A DNA stretch of 64,000 bases from Ktedonobacter robiniae. Its GTDB lineage: Bacteria; Chloroflexota; Ktedonobacteria; Ktedonobacterales; Ktedonobacteraceae. Both the position numbers and the translations under genes were made by a program. The notes beneath the pieces were generated by a model. The model was not told where the DNA came from. It searched no databases and was given only the letters and a program-made list of their open reading frames with translations. Each line of letters begins with the position of its first letter. The first letter of the stretch is position 1. Below, piece by piece: positions 29,301 through 41,300 of the stretch. Location of the stretch: assembly GCF_016587375.1 (NCBI RefSeq), contig NZ_BNJG01000002.1:2294001-2358000 (forward strand), in the 5' to 3' direction.

Positions 29301-32300
29301 TTCCAGGTCATGTTCATTCTGCAAAATATGCCTATGCCTGAGGTGAGTCTGAAGGGTGTCTTGCTTGAGCCTTATGATCGTGAGAATACAACCTCAAAGT
29401 TTGACCTGACCCTGACATTGATAGAGAATCAGCAGGGATTACAGTGTGTGGCAGAATACAATACGGACCTGTTTACAAAGGCAAGTATTCAAAGGCTGCT
29501 GGGGCATTGGCAGCGCTTACTAATTGCTCTGGTGGAGCAGCCTGACCAGCCATTTCGCTCTCTGTCGTTGCTGGAAGAGGCCCAGGCCCAACAGCTCCTG
29601 CGCGATTGGAATGCGACCACGCTCTCGCTAGAGGGCATTGCTCTGGTTCCTCAACGCATTGTCCAGCAGGCCCGGCAGACGCCTCTTCGCCTGGCACTCA
29701 CCGATGGGCAACGCCAACTCACCTATGAGCAACTCGACCGCTGTAGTGGCTGGGTCGCTGCCCAGTTACGTGCCGCTGGAGTGCGAGTTGGTGACCGTGT
29801 TGGTATCTGCCTCCCACGCTCGGTAGACCTGGTCGTGGGCTTGCTGGCTATCTTGCGCTTAGGAGCCGCCTATGTTCCATTGGATCCCGACTATCCCCGG
29901 GAGCGGCTGGAATATATGGTGCGCCAGAGTGGCGCTCGTGTAGTGCTCAGCTCATCGGAGCCAGGGTTGCCCACAGCCTGGGGACCAGAGGTTATGATAG
30001 TGTCGCTTGAGCGAGGAGAACTGGCTGCCGAGCATATTGGCGCATTGGACGCTACATTTGAGGAGATCAATGCGGAGTCGGTAGCGTATGTGATCTATAC
30101 CTCAGGGTCGACGGGCCAACCCAAAGGGGTGGCCATTAGCCATGGTGCCTTACGCAATAGTCTAGCCAGTCTTCAGCACCGCCTGGACCTGGGAGAGCAG
30201 GACCGCATGCTGGCGGTGACCTCGATCTCCTTTGATATTGCCGGGCTGGAGTTGTTGCAGCCATTAACCTGTGGGGCCCAGGTCTGGATCGCGAGCCGAG
30301 GGGAGGCTAGCGAATCTGAGGCATTACAGCAGGTGCTCCAGCGAAGCGAGGCCACAGTGATGCAAGCCACTCCGGCCACCTGGCGGCTACTGGTGGAGGC
30401 GGGGTGGCTGGGACGGGAAGGGATGATGATCCTGTGTGGAGGGGAGGCGTTGCCCAGAGAGTTAGCGCGAGCCCTCAAAGGGAAAGGACTCGCGATATGG
30501 AACCTGTACGGTCCGACCGAGACGACGATCTGGTCGACATGCGAGCGGATCGAGGGGGAAGAGGAGTGGATACGAATCGGGACACCGATAGGGAATACGC
30601 AGGTATATGTCCTGGATGAAGCAGGTCGACCAGTGCCGCAGGGAGTGATTGGGGAGCTCTATATCGGGGGAGCGAGTGTGGGGCAGGGATACTGGGGAGA
30701 TGCGAGACAGACGGCGGAGCGGTTTGTCCCCGATCCCTTTGGGGGCGAGGCAGGCAAGCGGCTATATAGGACGGGCGATGAGGTGAGGTGGGCAGACAAC
30801 GGGAGGCTGGAGTATGTGGGGAGAAAGGACCAGCAGGTGAAGGTGCGAGGGTATCGCATCGAGTTGGGAGAGATCGAGGGAGTGTTGGAGGAGCAGGAGG
30901 AGGTAGAAGGAGGAGTGGTGGTGGTGCAGGAAGGGGAACTGGTGGGATATGTCGTAGGCAGGGGGGGACAGCGGATCGAGGAGCAGGAACTCAGGAGACG
31001 TTTACGGGAGCGTGTGCCTGCTTACATGGTACCGCAGCGGATCGGGGTGATACCAGCCTTTCCGCTGACACCCAACGGGAAGGTCGATCGCCGGACTCTC
31101 GCCACCCTTAAGCCTGCGACCCCGGCAACAGCCGCCCTCGATAGCTTGGCTCAGACGCCCATTGAAGAGGTGCTGGCCACGCTGTGGGCCAGCGTCTTGC
31201 ATCTGCCAGCCGTCGGGCGCGATGACAACTTCTTTGACCTGGGCGGCCATTCGTTGTTGGCTACTCAGCTGATGGGGCGCGTGCGCGCCACCTTCCCCGT
31301 GGACCTGCCACTGCGTACCCTCTTTGCTGCCCCCACCCTGGCCAGCTTTGCCCGCCAGGTCGAGCAGGCACTGGGCACCTCCTCTTCTGGTGCGCAAGAC
31401 CTCCCGCTGGTGGCTCGTGCCCGCCCGGAGCACTTGCCACTCTCCTCCTCGCAACAACGTCTCTGGTTCCTCGAGCACCTGGAACCGGGTAGCCCAGCCT
31501 ACCATGTGCCCGCCGCCACGCGTCTGCGCGGTCCCCTGCAGGTTGGGGCCTTGTGGGAGAGCTTGCTTGGCCTGGTAGAACGGCATGAGAGTCTGCGCAC
31601 GACCTTCTATCAGCAGGATGGGGTGCCCTACCAACGCATCCATGCCAGCCTGCCTCCCCAGTGGGAGCAAGATGACCTCTCAGCCCTGCCAGAGGCTGAA
31701 CGCGAGGAGCAGGTCGCTCGTCGTGTGCAGAGTGCCTGGCAGCAGCCCTTCTCCCTGGAGGAGGGACCGTTGCTGCGTGTCCTGCTGCTACGTGTCGCCG
31801 ACGAGGAGCATATTCTAGTCATCACACTGCATCACCTGGTGACGGATGCCTGGTCCAACACGGTACTCTTACGCGAGCTAACACAGGCGTATGTGGCGCT
31901 TTTGCAGGGGGAGCAGCAGCAAGCTCCCGCTCTTCCGCTGCAGTATGCTGACTACGCCTTGTGGCAACAGGAGTGGTTGCAGAGCGCAGGGATGCAAGCC
32001 CACCTGGCCTACTGGAAAGCGCAGCTGGCCAACCTGGCACCGCTGCAGTTACCCACCGACCAGCCACGACCGGCGGTGCTGGGCAACCAGGGGGCGCAGT
32101 CTCACTGGCTGCTCCCCGAGTCCCTGGTGGCACGGGTGCGCCAGGTGAGCCGGGAGGAGGGCGTGACCCTCTTTATGAGCCTGCTGGCAACCCTGCAGGT
32201 GGGGTTGGCGAAGCTGAGTGGGCAGGAGGATATCGCGGTGGGTACCCTGATTGCCAATCGGAGCCAGGCGGCCTGCGAGTCCCTGATTGGATTCTTCGTC

Positions 32301-35300
32301 AATGCGCTGGTGTTACGTACGGATCTCTCGGGAGACCCCAGCTGGCGCGAGGTGTTGGCGCGGGTGCGCGAGGTAAGCCTGGGAGCCTATGCGCACCAGG
32401 AGGTGCCCTTTGAGAAGCTGGTTGAGGAGCTGCAACCGGAGCGAGACTTGAGTCGCTCTCCCCTCTTCCAGGTCTTGCTGGTGCTCCAGAACACGCCTCC
32501 AGCCGAGCAGCTGGCTACTGAGCTAAGTGTGGAGGTGCTGCCGACCGAGCACGAGACATCGCTGCATGATCTGATGCTGATGCTCAATCCTCAAGAGGAA
32601 GGCATCCTGTGTGTGGTCAGGTACAATACTCACCTGTTTACCGAAGAGACGATCAAGCGATTGCTGCAGCGCTGGCAGGCGTTGTTGGAGGCCCTGGTGA
32701 GCCAGGTGGAGCAATCGGCGTTGCGGGTGTCAGCATTCCTCACGCCAGCGGAGTGGCAGGAGCAGACAGGCTGGAACGAGACGGAGCGAGAGTATGCAGT
32801 GGAGGCCTCGTTTGTCCAGCACTGGCGGGAGCAGGTACAGCGGCGAGGAGAGGTGTTGGCGGCGGTGTGTGGTGAGGAGCGAGTGAGCTACGGGGAACTG
32901 GATCGGCGGGTACAGCGGCTGGCGTGGCAGTTGCGTGAGCAGGAAGCGGAAGCGGAGCGAGTGGTGGGCGTGCGGCTGGAGCGGAGCTTGGACTGGTTGG
33001 TGAGCGTGCTGGCCATCTTGCAGGTGGGAGCGGCATATCTGCCGTTAGAGCCAGGGTTGCCTCTGGAACGGGTGCGAGGGATGCTTCAGCAGGCGCGGCC
33101 AGTCGTATTGTTGACAACGTCCGCTGCAGGAGAGGAACTGTTAGAGGTTCTAGCAGCGGATATGACCCTGTTATATGTAGATGCCTTGCCAACGACTGAA
33201 GTAGAAGTCCTGGACACATATCATGTAGAGGCGTATTGTCCAGAGCAACTGGCGTATGTACTCTACACGTCGGGCTCGACGGGCGTACCCAAGGGAGCGA
33301 TGATCAGCCAGCGTGGGATGCTCAACCACCTGTTTGCCAAGATAGAGGCGCTAGAGCTGAGCGAGCAGGATCGCCTGGGGCAAACGGCGGCCCAGAGCTT
33401 TGATATCTCCATCTGGCAGTTGCTCACAGCGCTGCTGGTAGGGGGGCAGGTGGTGCTGCTCTCCGAGGAGCAGCGGCGTGATCCCCAGCAGTTCTGTGCT
33501 CTGGTGCGTCAGGAGCGGTTAAGTATCGTAGAGGTAGTGCCCTCATTCCTGCGAGCTTTGTTGGAGCAGGAAGAAGAGACGAGCTGGACGGAATCGTTGC
33601 GCTGGCTGGTGGTGACGGGAGAGGCCTTGCCAGTTGAGCTTGCTCGTCAATGGTCCGCGCGTTATCCGCAGGTACCATTGCTCAATGCGTATGGCCCGAC
33701 CGAGTGCTCCGATGACGTTACCCACCATGTTGTGGGCAAAGCCGAAGTATACGCCAGGGCTATAGATATAACCAGCATCCCTATTGGCCGAGCCTTAAGT
33801 AATACCCAGATATATGTGTTAGATTACTGGGGGATGCCAGCGCCAGTGGGCGTTACTGGAGAACTTTATGTAGGCGGAGTAGGTGTGGGTCGAGGGTATA
33901 TAGGGGAAGCCGGGCGAACGGCGGAAAGCTTTGTTCCTGATCCGTTTAGCCAGGAGGGGGGAGCACGGCTCTACCGCACGGGCGACCTGGCACGCTACCT
34001 GGCCGATGGCTCCATTGAGTTCCTGGGACGCGCTGATAGTCAGGTGAAAGTGCGCGGCTACCGCATCGAATTAGGGGAAATCGAGGCTGTGTTAAGCCAG
34101 CAGGAAGGAATCGCTCAGGCGGTAGTACAGGTGATTGGAGAACCGGAGCGAAGCCAACTGGTAGCCTGGGTGGAAGCCAGTCCTGCGTATGTTCATTCTC
34201 ATTCGCAAGAGCAAATCCAGCATGCTTTGCGGCAAATCTTGCCAGAGTATATGGTACCGACACGCATTTTCTGGCAAGAGCGATTACCATTGACGGCCAA
34301 TGGCAAGATTGATCGGCGAGGGCTCCAACAGCAGCTTCCTGAAGAAGAGACCTGGGAGGAGACGGCTGAGGGAGGCGCCCCACGCACTCCAGAAGAGGTT
34401 CTCCTGCTGGAACTCTGGCAGCAGGTGCTTGGACGCCAGCACCTGGGACGGCAGAGTCACTTCTTCGCCCAGGGCGGTCATTCTCTGCTCGTGGTGCGCC
34501 TGCGTGCAGCGCTGATCACCCTGACCAATATCGATATCCCCCTACGCCTGCTCTTCGAGCATCCCACCATCGCGCAACAGGCTGCCCTGCTGACGCGTTT
34601 GCGACAGAGTAGCCCTGTTTCTGAGGAGGAGGAAGAGCCACTTCTGCAGCCCATCTCGCGTGCGCAGGCGCTCCCTCTCTCCTTCTCTCAGCAACGTCTC
34701 TGGTTCCTTCAGCAACTCGAACCGGCCAATACGGCCTACAATATGCCGCTGGCGTTGCGTATTGAGGGACCACTCAATATCGAGGTTCTGCAAGAGAGCT
34801 TCCAGCAGCTCATTGCACGCCATGAGAGCCTGCGCACTCGCTTCTCCCAGGTGGAGGGCCAACCGGTGCAGGTGATCGATCCGCCAGCTCCCTTCATGCT
34901 CCCTCTCGAAGATCTACGGCAGGTCGAGCCGGAAGCCCGTGAAGCCCTGGTAGCTCAGATATTTGATCGTGAGGCGCTGACGCCTTTTGAACTGGAGCAG
35001 GGGCCGCTGCTGCGCGTTCTGGTGATCCAGCTCACCGAGCAGAGCGCGCTGCTGGTGCTGACGCAGCATCACATCATCTCGGATGCCTGGTCGCACCAGG
35101 TCTTTGTGCGCGAACTGCTGCAGGCCTATCGCGCCGGCGTGCAGGGACAGCCCCTTGTGTTGCCTCCCCTGTCCATCCAGTACGCCGATTATGCCTTCTG
35201 GCAGCGTCAGTGGTTGCAGGGAGCTCGTGTGCAGCAGCAGTTGGCCTACTGGACAAAGACCTTGCAGGGTCTGACTCCCCTGAACGTGCCGACCGATTTC

Positions 35301-38300
35301 CCTCGCCCGGCGGTGCTCAGCGGCCAGGGAGCCCGGGTGCCGCTGCATTTCTCGCCCCAGGTACACGCCCAGGTCGAGACCTTCACGCGTCAGCAGGGAG
35401 TCACACTCTTTATGACGCTACTGAGTGGGCTGCTGGTGTTGCTCTCGCGTATGAGTGGGCAGGAGGATATCGCGGTGGGGACCCCCATCACCAATCGAGG
35501 TTCGGAAGCCATCGCGGGCGTGCTGGGCTTCTTCCTCAACACGCTGGTGATCCGGGAACAGGTGCGCCCGCAGGCCAGCTTCCAGGAGATCGTTCAGCAG
35601 GTGCGTGAGCGGTGCCTGGAGGCCTATGCGCACCAGGACCTGCCCTTTGAGCACCTGGTCGATGTCCTGCATCCCGTACGTGATCTCAGTCGCTCGCCCC
35701 TCTTCCAGGTCTTGCTGGTGGTCCAGCACGAAGAGGAGGCACCGCAAACCATTGAAGGGCTGCGGATCGTGCCGCAGGCAGTCGAGACCAAGACGACGAA
35801 ATTCGATCTGACTCTCTCTCTGCTGGAGCGCGGGGGGGCACTTGAGGGGTGGATCGAGTACAGCACGGACCTCTTTACTCCGCGTAGCATCCACAGGCTG
35901 GCCCAGCGCTGGGAAGCGGTGTTGGCCCAGGTATTGGCCCAGCCCGAGGTGCCCCTGAGTGCTCTGTCTCTCCTGAGCCCACAGGAGCAGCAGTACCTAC
36001 AGCGCTGGAGCCAGGCTGAGCGTGAAGCTTCTGTCGCCAGTGCCGAGCTAGAAGCTCTGACACTGGTACATCTCTTTGAGCAGCAGGTGGAGCGGACTCC
36101 AAAAGAGTTGGCGGTGGTGCACGACAATGAGCACATGAGCTATGAAGAGCTGGAGCAGCAGGCCAATCAGTTGGCCTGGCTCTTGCGGCAGGAGGGGGTC
36201 GGGCCCGAGGTTCCGGTGGGGCTGTTGCTGGAGCGAGGGAGTGCCTTTGTGGTTGGGGTGCTGGCTGTGCTCAAAGCCGGGGGCATGTATGTGCCGCTCG
36301 ACCCAGCCTATCCTGCCAGTCGCCTGGCCTTCATGTTGGAGGATGCAGGTGTGCCCCTGGTGCTCGCCCAGGAGCGAGTACGTGCTCAGGTACCTGCCGG
36401 AAGCGCGCGTGTACTGGTGCTGGAGGAGCAGGCGGAACGGCTTGCCAGCCAGCCCACCCAGCGTCCAGCCGTTGAAGTGCAGCCCGAGCAGCCAGCGTAC
36501 CTGATCTATACTTCTGGCTCCACAGGCCAGCCTAAGGGCATTAGCATGCCGCATCGCAGCCTGTGTTCGCTCATCCACTGGCAGCAGCATCACTCGGCCC
36601 TCCTGGCGCCAGAGCGTTCTCAGGAGGGGAGGCGTACCGGCCAGTTTAGCGCGCTGAGCTTTGATGTAGCCTGCCAGGAGCTCTTTGCCACCTGGGCGAG
36701 TGGGGGCACCCTGGTCTTGGTGGAGGAGGAGCAGCGCCTGGAGGGGCAGCAGATGGCCCGCTGGCTGCTGGAGCAGCGCGTCGAGCGGCTCTTCTTGCCG
36801 GTGGTGGCGCTGCAGCACCTGGCAGAGGCCGTGATGCAGGGAGCCTCCTTGCCTGAGTCTCTACGGGAAGTGATCACCGCAGGCGAGCAGTTGCAGATTA
36901 CTGAGGCGGTGCGTGCCTTGTTCCGCCAACTGCCTCAGGCCAGGTTGGTGAACCAGTATGGGCCGGTGGAGACGCACGTGGTCAGTGCCTGGGTGCTACC
37001 TGGGGAGGCACAGTACTGGGAGTCCCGTCCACCCATTGGACGAGCCATTGGACAGGCGCACCTCTACGTCTTGACCGAGGAGACAGGACAACTGGCTCCG
37101 GTGGGCACAGTAGGTGAGCTTTACATCGGGGGAGAGGTGCTGGCACGGGGCTACTGGGGACGAGCGGGACAGACGGCGGAACGCTTTGTGCCAGATGGGG
37201 TAAGTGGAGCAGTGGGCGGACGGCTCTATCGGACAGGGGACCTGGCGCGTTACCGGGTGACAGGAGAGCTAGAGTATGTGGGACGAGCCGATGGGCAGGT
37301 CAAGATCCGGGGGTATCGCATCGAGCTAGGAGAAATCGAGGCGGCATTAGGAGCGCATTCACAGGTACAAGAGGCGGTGGTAGTGCTCCAGGAGGGCGAT
37401 GAGGGAGAGCGCTGGCTGGTGGGATATGTCGTGGCGCGAGAGAGCGGAGATCCCCTGGTGATTGAGGACGTGCGGTCTTACCTGCGAGAGCGTCTGCCGG
37501 CCTATATGGTGCCCCAACATGTGCGGCTCTTGGAGGCTCTACCATTGACGCCCAGCGGGAAAGTTGATCGCAGAGCTCTTGCTACCCTTGAACCACCGAC
37601 CTTAGTGACAGTCGCTTTCGATAGCTCAACTCAGACGCCCATTGAAGAGATGCTGGCCACGCTGTGGTCCAGTGTTTTGCGCTTGCCGCGGGTGGAGCGC
37701 GACGACAACTTCTTTGACCTGGGTGGCCATTCGTTGCTGGCTACTCAGTTAATGGGGCGCGTGCGCGCCACCTTCCCCGTGGACCTGCCACTGCGTACCC
37801 TCTTTGCTGCCCCCACCCTGGCCAGCTTTGCCCGCCAGGTCGAGCAGGCACTGGGCACCTCCTCTTCTGGTGCGCAAGACCTCCCGCTGGTGGCTCGTGC
37901 CCGCCCGGAGCACTTGCCACTCTCCTCCTCGCAACAACGTCTCTGGTTCCTCGAGCACCTGGAACCGGGTAGCCCAGCCTACCATGTGCCCGCCGCCACG
38001 CGTCTGCGCGGTCCCCTGCAGGTTGGGGCCTTGTGGGAGAGCTTGCTTGGCCTGGTAGAACGGCATGAGAGTCTGCGTACGACCATCTACCAGCAGGAGG
38101 GGGTGCCCTACCAGCGCATCCACGCCAGCCTGCCTCCCCAGTGGGAGCAAGATGACCTCTCAGCCCTGCCAGAGGCTGAACGCGAGGAGCAGGTCGCTCG
38201 TCGTGTGCAGAGTGCCTGGCAGCAGCCCTTCTCCCTGGAGGAGGGACCGTTGCTGCGTGTCCTGCTGCTACGTGTCGCCGACGAGGAGCATATTCTAGTC

Positions 38301-41300
38301 ATCACACTGCATCACCTGGTGACGGATGCCTGGTCCAACACGGTACTCTTACGCGAGCTAACACAGGCGTATGTGGCGCTTTTGCAGGGGGAGCAGCAGC
38401 AAGCTCCCGCTCTTCCGCTGCAGTATGCTGACTACGCCTTGTGGCAACAGGAGTGGTTGCAGAGCGCAGGGATGCAAGCCCACCTGGCCTACTGGAAAGC
38501 GCAGCTGGCCAACCTGGCACCGCTGCAGTTACCCACCGACCATCCACGACCGGCGGTGCTGGGCAACCAGGGAGCGCAGTCTCACTGGCTGCTCCCCGAG
38601 TCCCTGGTGGCGCGGGTGCGCCAGGTGAGCCGGGAGGAAGGCGTGACCCTCTTTATGAGCTTGCTCGCCACCCTGCAGGTGGGGTTGGCGAAGCTGAGTG
38701 GGCAGGAAGATATCGCGGTGGGTACCCTGATTGCCAATCGGAGCCAGGCGGCCTGCGAGTCCCTGATTGGATTCTTCGTCAATGCGCTAGTGCTGCGTAC
38801 GGACCTCTCGGGAGACCCCAACTGGCGCGAGGTGTTGGCGCGGGTGCGCGAGGTAAGCCTGGGAGCCTATGCGCACCAGGAATTACCCTTTGAGAAGCTG
38901 GTTGAGGAGCTGCAGCCGGAGCGAGACTTGAGTCGCTCTCCCCTCTTCCAGGTCTTGCTGGTGCTCCAGAACACGCCTCCAGTTGAGCAGCTGGCTACTG
39001 AGCTGAGTGTGGAGGTGTTGCCGACCGAGCATGAGACGTCGCTGCATGACCTGATGCTGATGCTCAATCCTCAAGAGGAAGGCATCCTGTGTGTGGCCAG
39101 GTACAATACTCACCTGTTTACCGAAGAGACGATCAAGCGATTGCTGCAGCGCTGGCAGGCGTTGTTGGAGGCCCTGGTGAGCCAGGTGGAGCAATCGGCG
39201 TTGCGGGTGTCAGCGTTCCTCACGCCAGCGGAGTGGCAGGAGCAGGCTCGTTGGAACGAGACCCAGAGGGAATACGCGTTGGAGGCCTCGTTTGCCCAAC
39301 ACTGGCGGGAGCAGGTACAGCAGCGAGGAGAGGTGTTGGCGGCGGTGTGTGGTGAGGAGCGAGTGAGCTATGGAGAACTGGATCGGCGGGTACAGCGGTT
39401 GGCGTGGCAGTTGTGTCAGCAGGGAGCGGGAGCGGAGCGAGTGGTGGGCGTGCGGCTGGAGCGGAGCTTGGATTGGTTAGTGAGCGTGCTGGCGATCTTA
39501 CAAGTGGGAGCAGCATATTTGCCATTGGAGCCAGGGCTACCGCTGGAACGGGTGCGAGGGATGCTTCAGCAGGCGCGGCCAGTCGTATTGTTGACCACGT
39601 CCGCTGCAGGAGAGGAACTGTTAGAGGTTCTAGCAGCGGATATGACCCTGTTATATGTAGATGCCTTGCCAACGACTGAAGTAGAAGTCCTGGACACATA
39701 TCATGAGGAGGGGTACAGTCCAGAGCAACTGGCGTATGTACTCTACACGTCGGGCTCGACGGGTGTGCCCAAGGGAGCGATGATCAGCCAGCGTGGGATG
39801 CTCAACCACCTGTTTGCCAAGATAGAAGCCTTGAAGTTGAGCGCGCAGGATCGCCTGGGACAAACGGCGGCCCAGAGCTTTGATATCTCCATCTGGCAGT
39901 TGCTCACAGCGCTGCTGGTAGGGGGGCAGGTGGTGCTGCTCTCCGAGGAGCAGCGGCGTGATCCCCAGCAGTTCTGTGCTCTGGTGCGTCAGGAGCGGTT
40001 AAGTATCGTAGAGGTAGTGCCCTCATTCCTGCGAGCTTTGTTGGAGCAGGAAGAAGAGACGAGCTGGACGGAATCGTTGCGCTGGCTGGTGGTGACGGGA
40101 GAGGCCTTGCCAGTTGAGCTTGCTCGTCAATGGTCCGCGCGTTATCCGCAGGTACCATTGCTCAATGCGTATGGCCCGACCGAGTGCTCCGATGACGTTA
40201 CTCATCAGATCGTGACTGCGGAATTGTTACAGCCAGGGACTGCAGATAGTGTGCCGATAGGTAGTGCTTTACCTAACACACGCCTATATGTGTTAGACCG
40301 CTGGGGGATGCCGGTGCCAGTGGGCGTCACCGGAGAACTTTACGCCGGTGGTGCCGGTGTGGGGAGAGGCTACCTTGCCGATGCGGCCCGAACAGCGGAG
40401 AGCTTTGTTCCTGATCCGTTTAGCCTGAAGGCAGGAGCGCGGCTCTATCGCACGGGCGACCTGGCGCGCTACCTTGCCGATGGTTCTATCGAGTTCCTGG
40501 GACGCGCTGATAGCCAGGTGAAAGTGCGCGGCTACCGCATAGAGTTGGGGGAGATTGAGGCCATTTTAGGACAGCACTCTCGCGTGGAAGCATGTGTAGT
40601 TATCGCAGTAGCGAGAGATGCGGGTGAGAAACAATTGTTGGCGTATGTTGTGGAACGCCAACCTGCAATGAAAGAGCAGGAGCAAAAATTTGTAGAGGAA
40701 CTCCGAACATATTTGCAGGGAAAATTGCCAGGATATATGGTACCAGGCCGTTTTGTGGCACTACAAACATTACCGCTAACAGCCAATGGCAAGATTAATC
40801 GGCGAGCGCTCCAACAGCAGCTTCCCGAAGAAGAGGCCTGGGAGGAGACGGCTGAGGGAGGCGCGCCGCGTACGCCGGAAGAAGCTCTCCTGCTGGAGCT
40901 CTGGCAGCAGGTGCTTGGACGCCAGCACCTGGGACGGCAGAGTCATTTCTTTGCCCAGGGCGGTCATTCTCTGCTCGTGGTGCGCCTGCGTGCGGCACTG
41001 GCTGGCCTAACCCACGTGGATATTTCCCTACGCCTGCTCTTCGAGCATCCCACCATCGCGCAACAGGCTGCCCTGCTGACGCGTTTGCGACAGAGTAGCC
41101 CTGTTTCTGAGGAGGAGGAAGAGCCACTTCTGCAGCCCATCTCGCGTGCGCAGGCGCTCCCTCTCTCCTTCTCTCAGCAACGTCTCTGGTTCCTTCAGCA
41201 ACTCGAACCGGCCAATACGGCCTACAATATGCCGCTGGCGTTGCGTATTGAGGGACCACTCAATATCGAGGTTCTGCAAGAGAGCTTCCAGCAGCTCATT

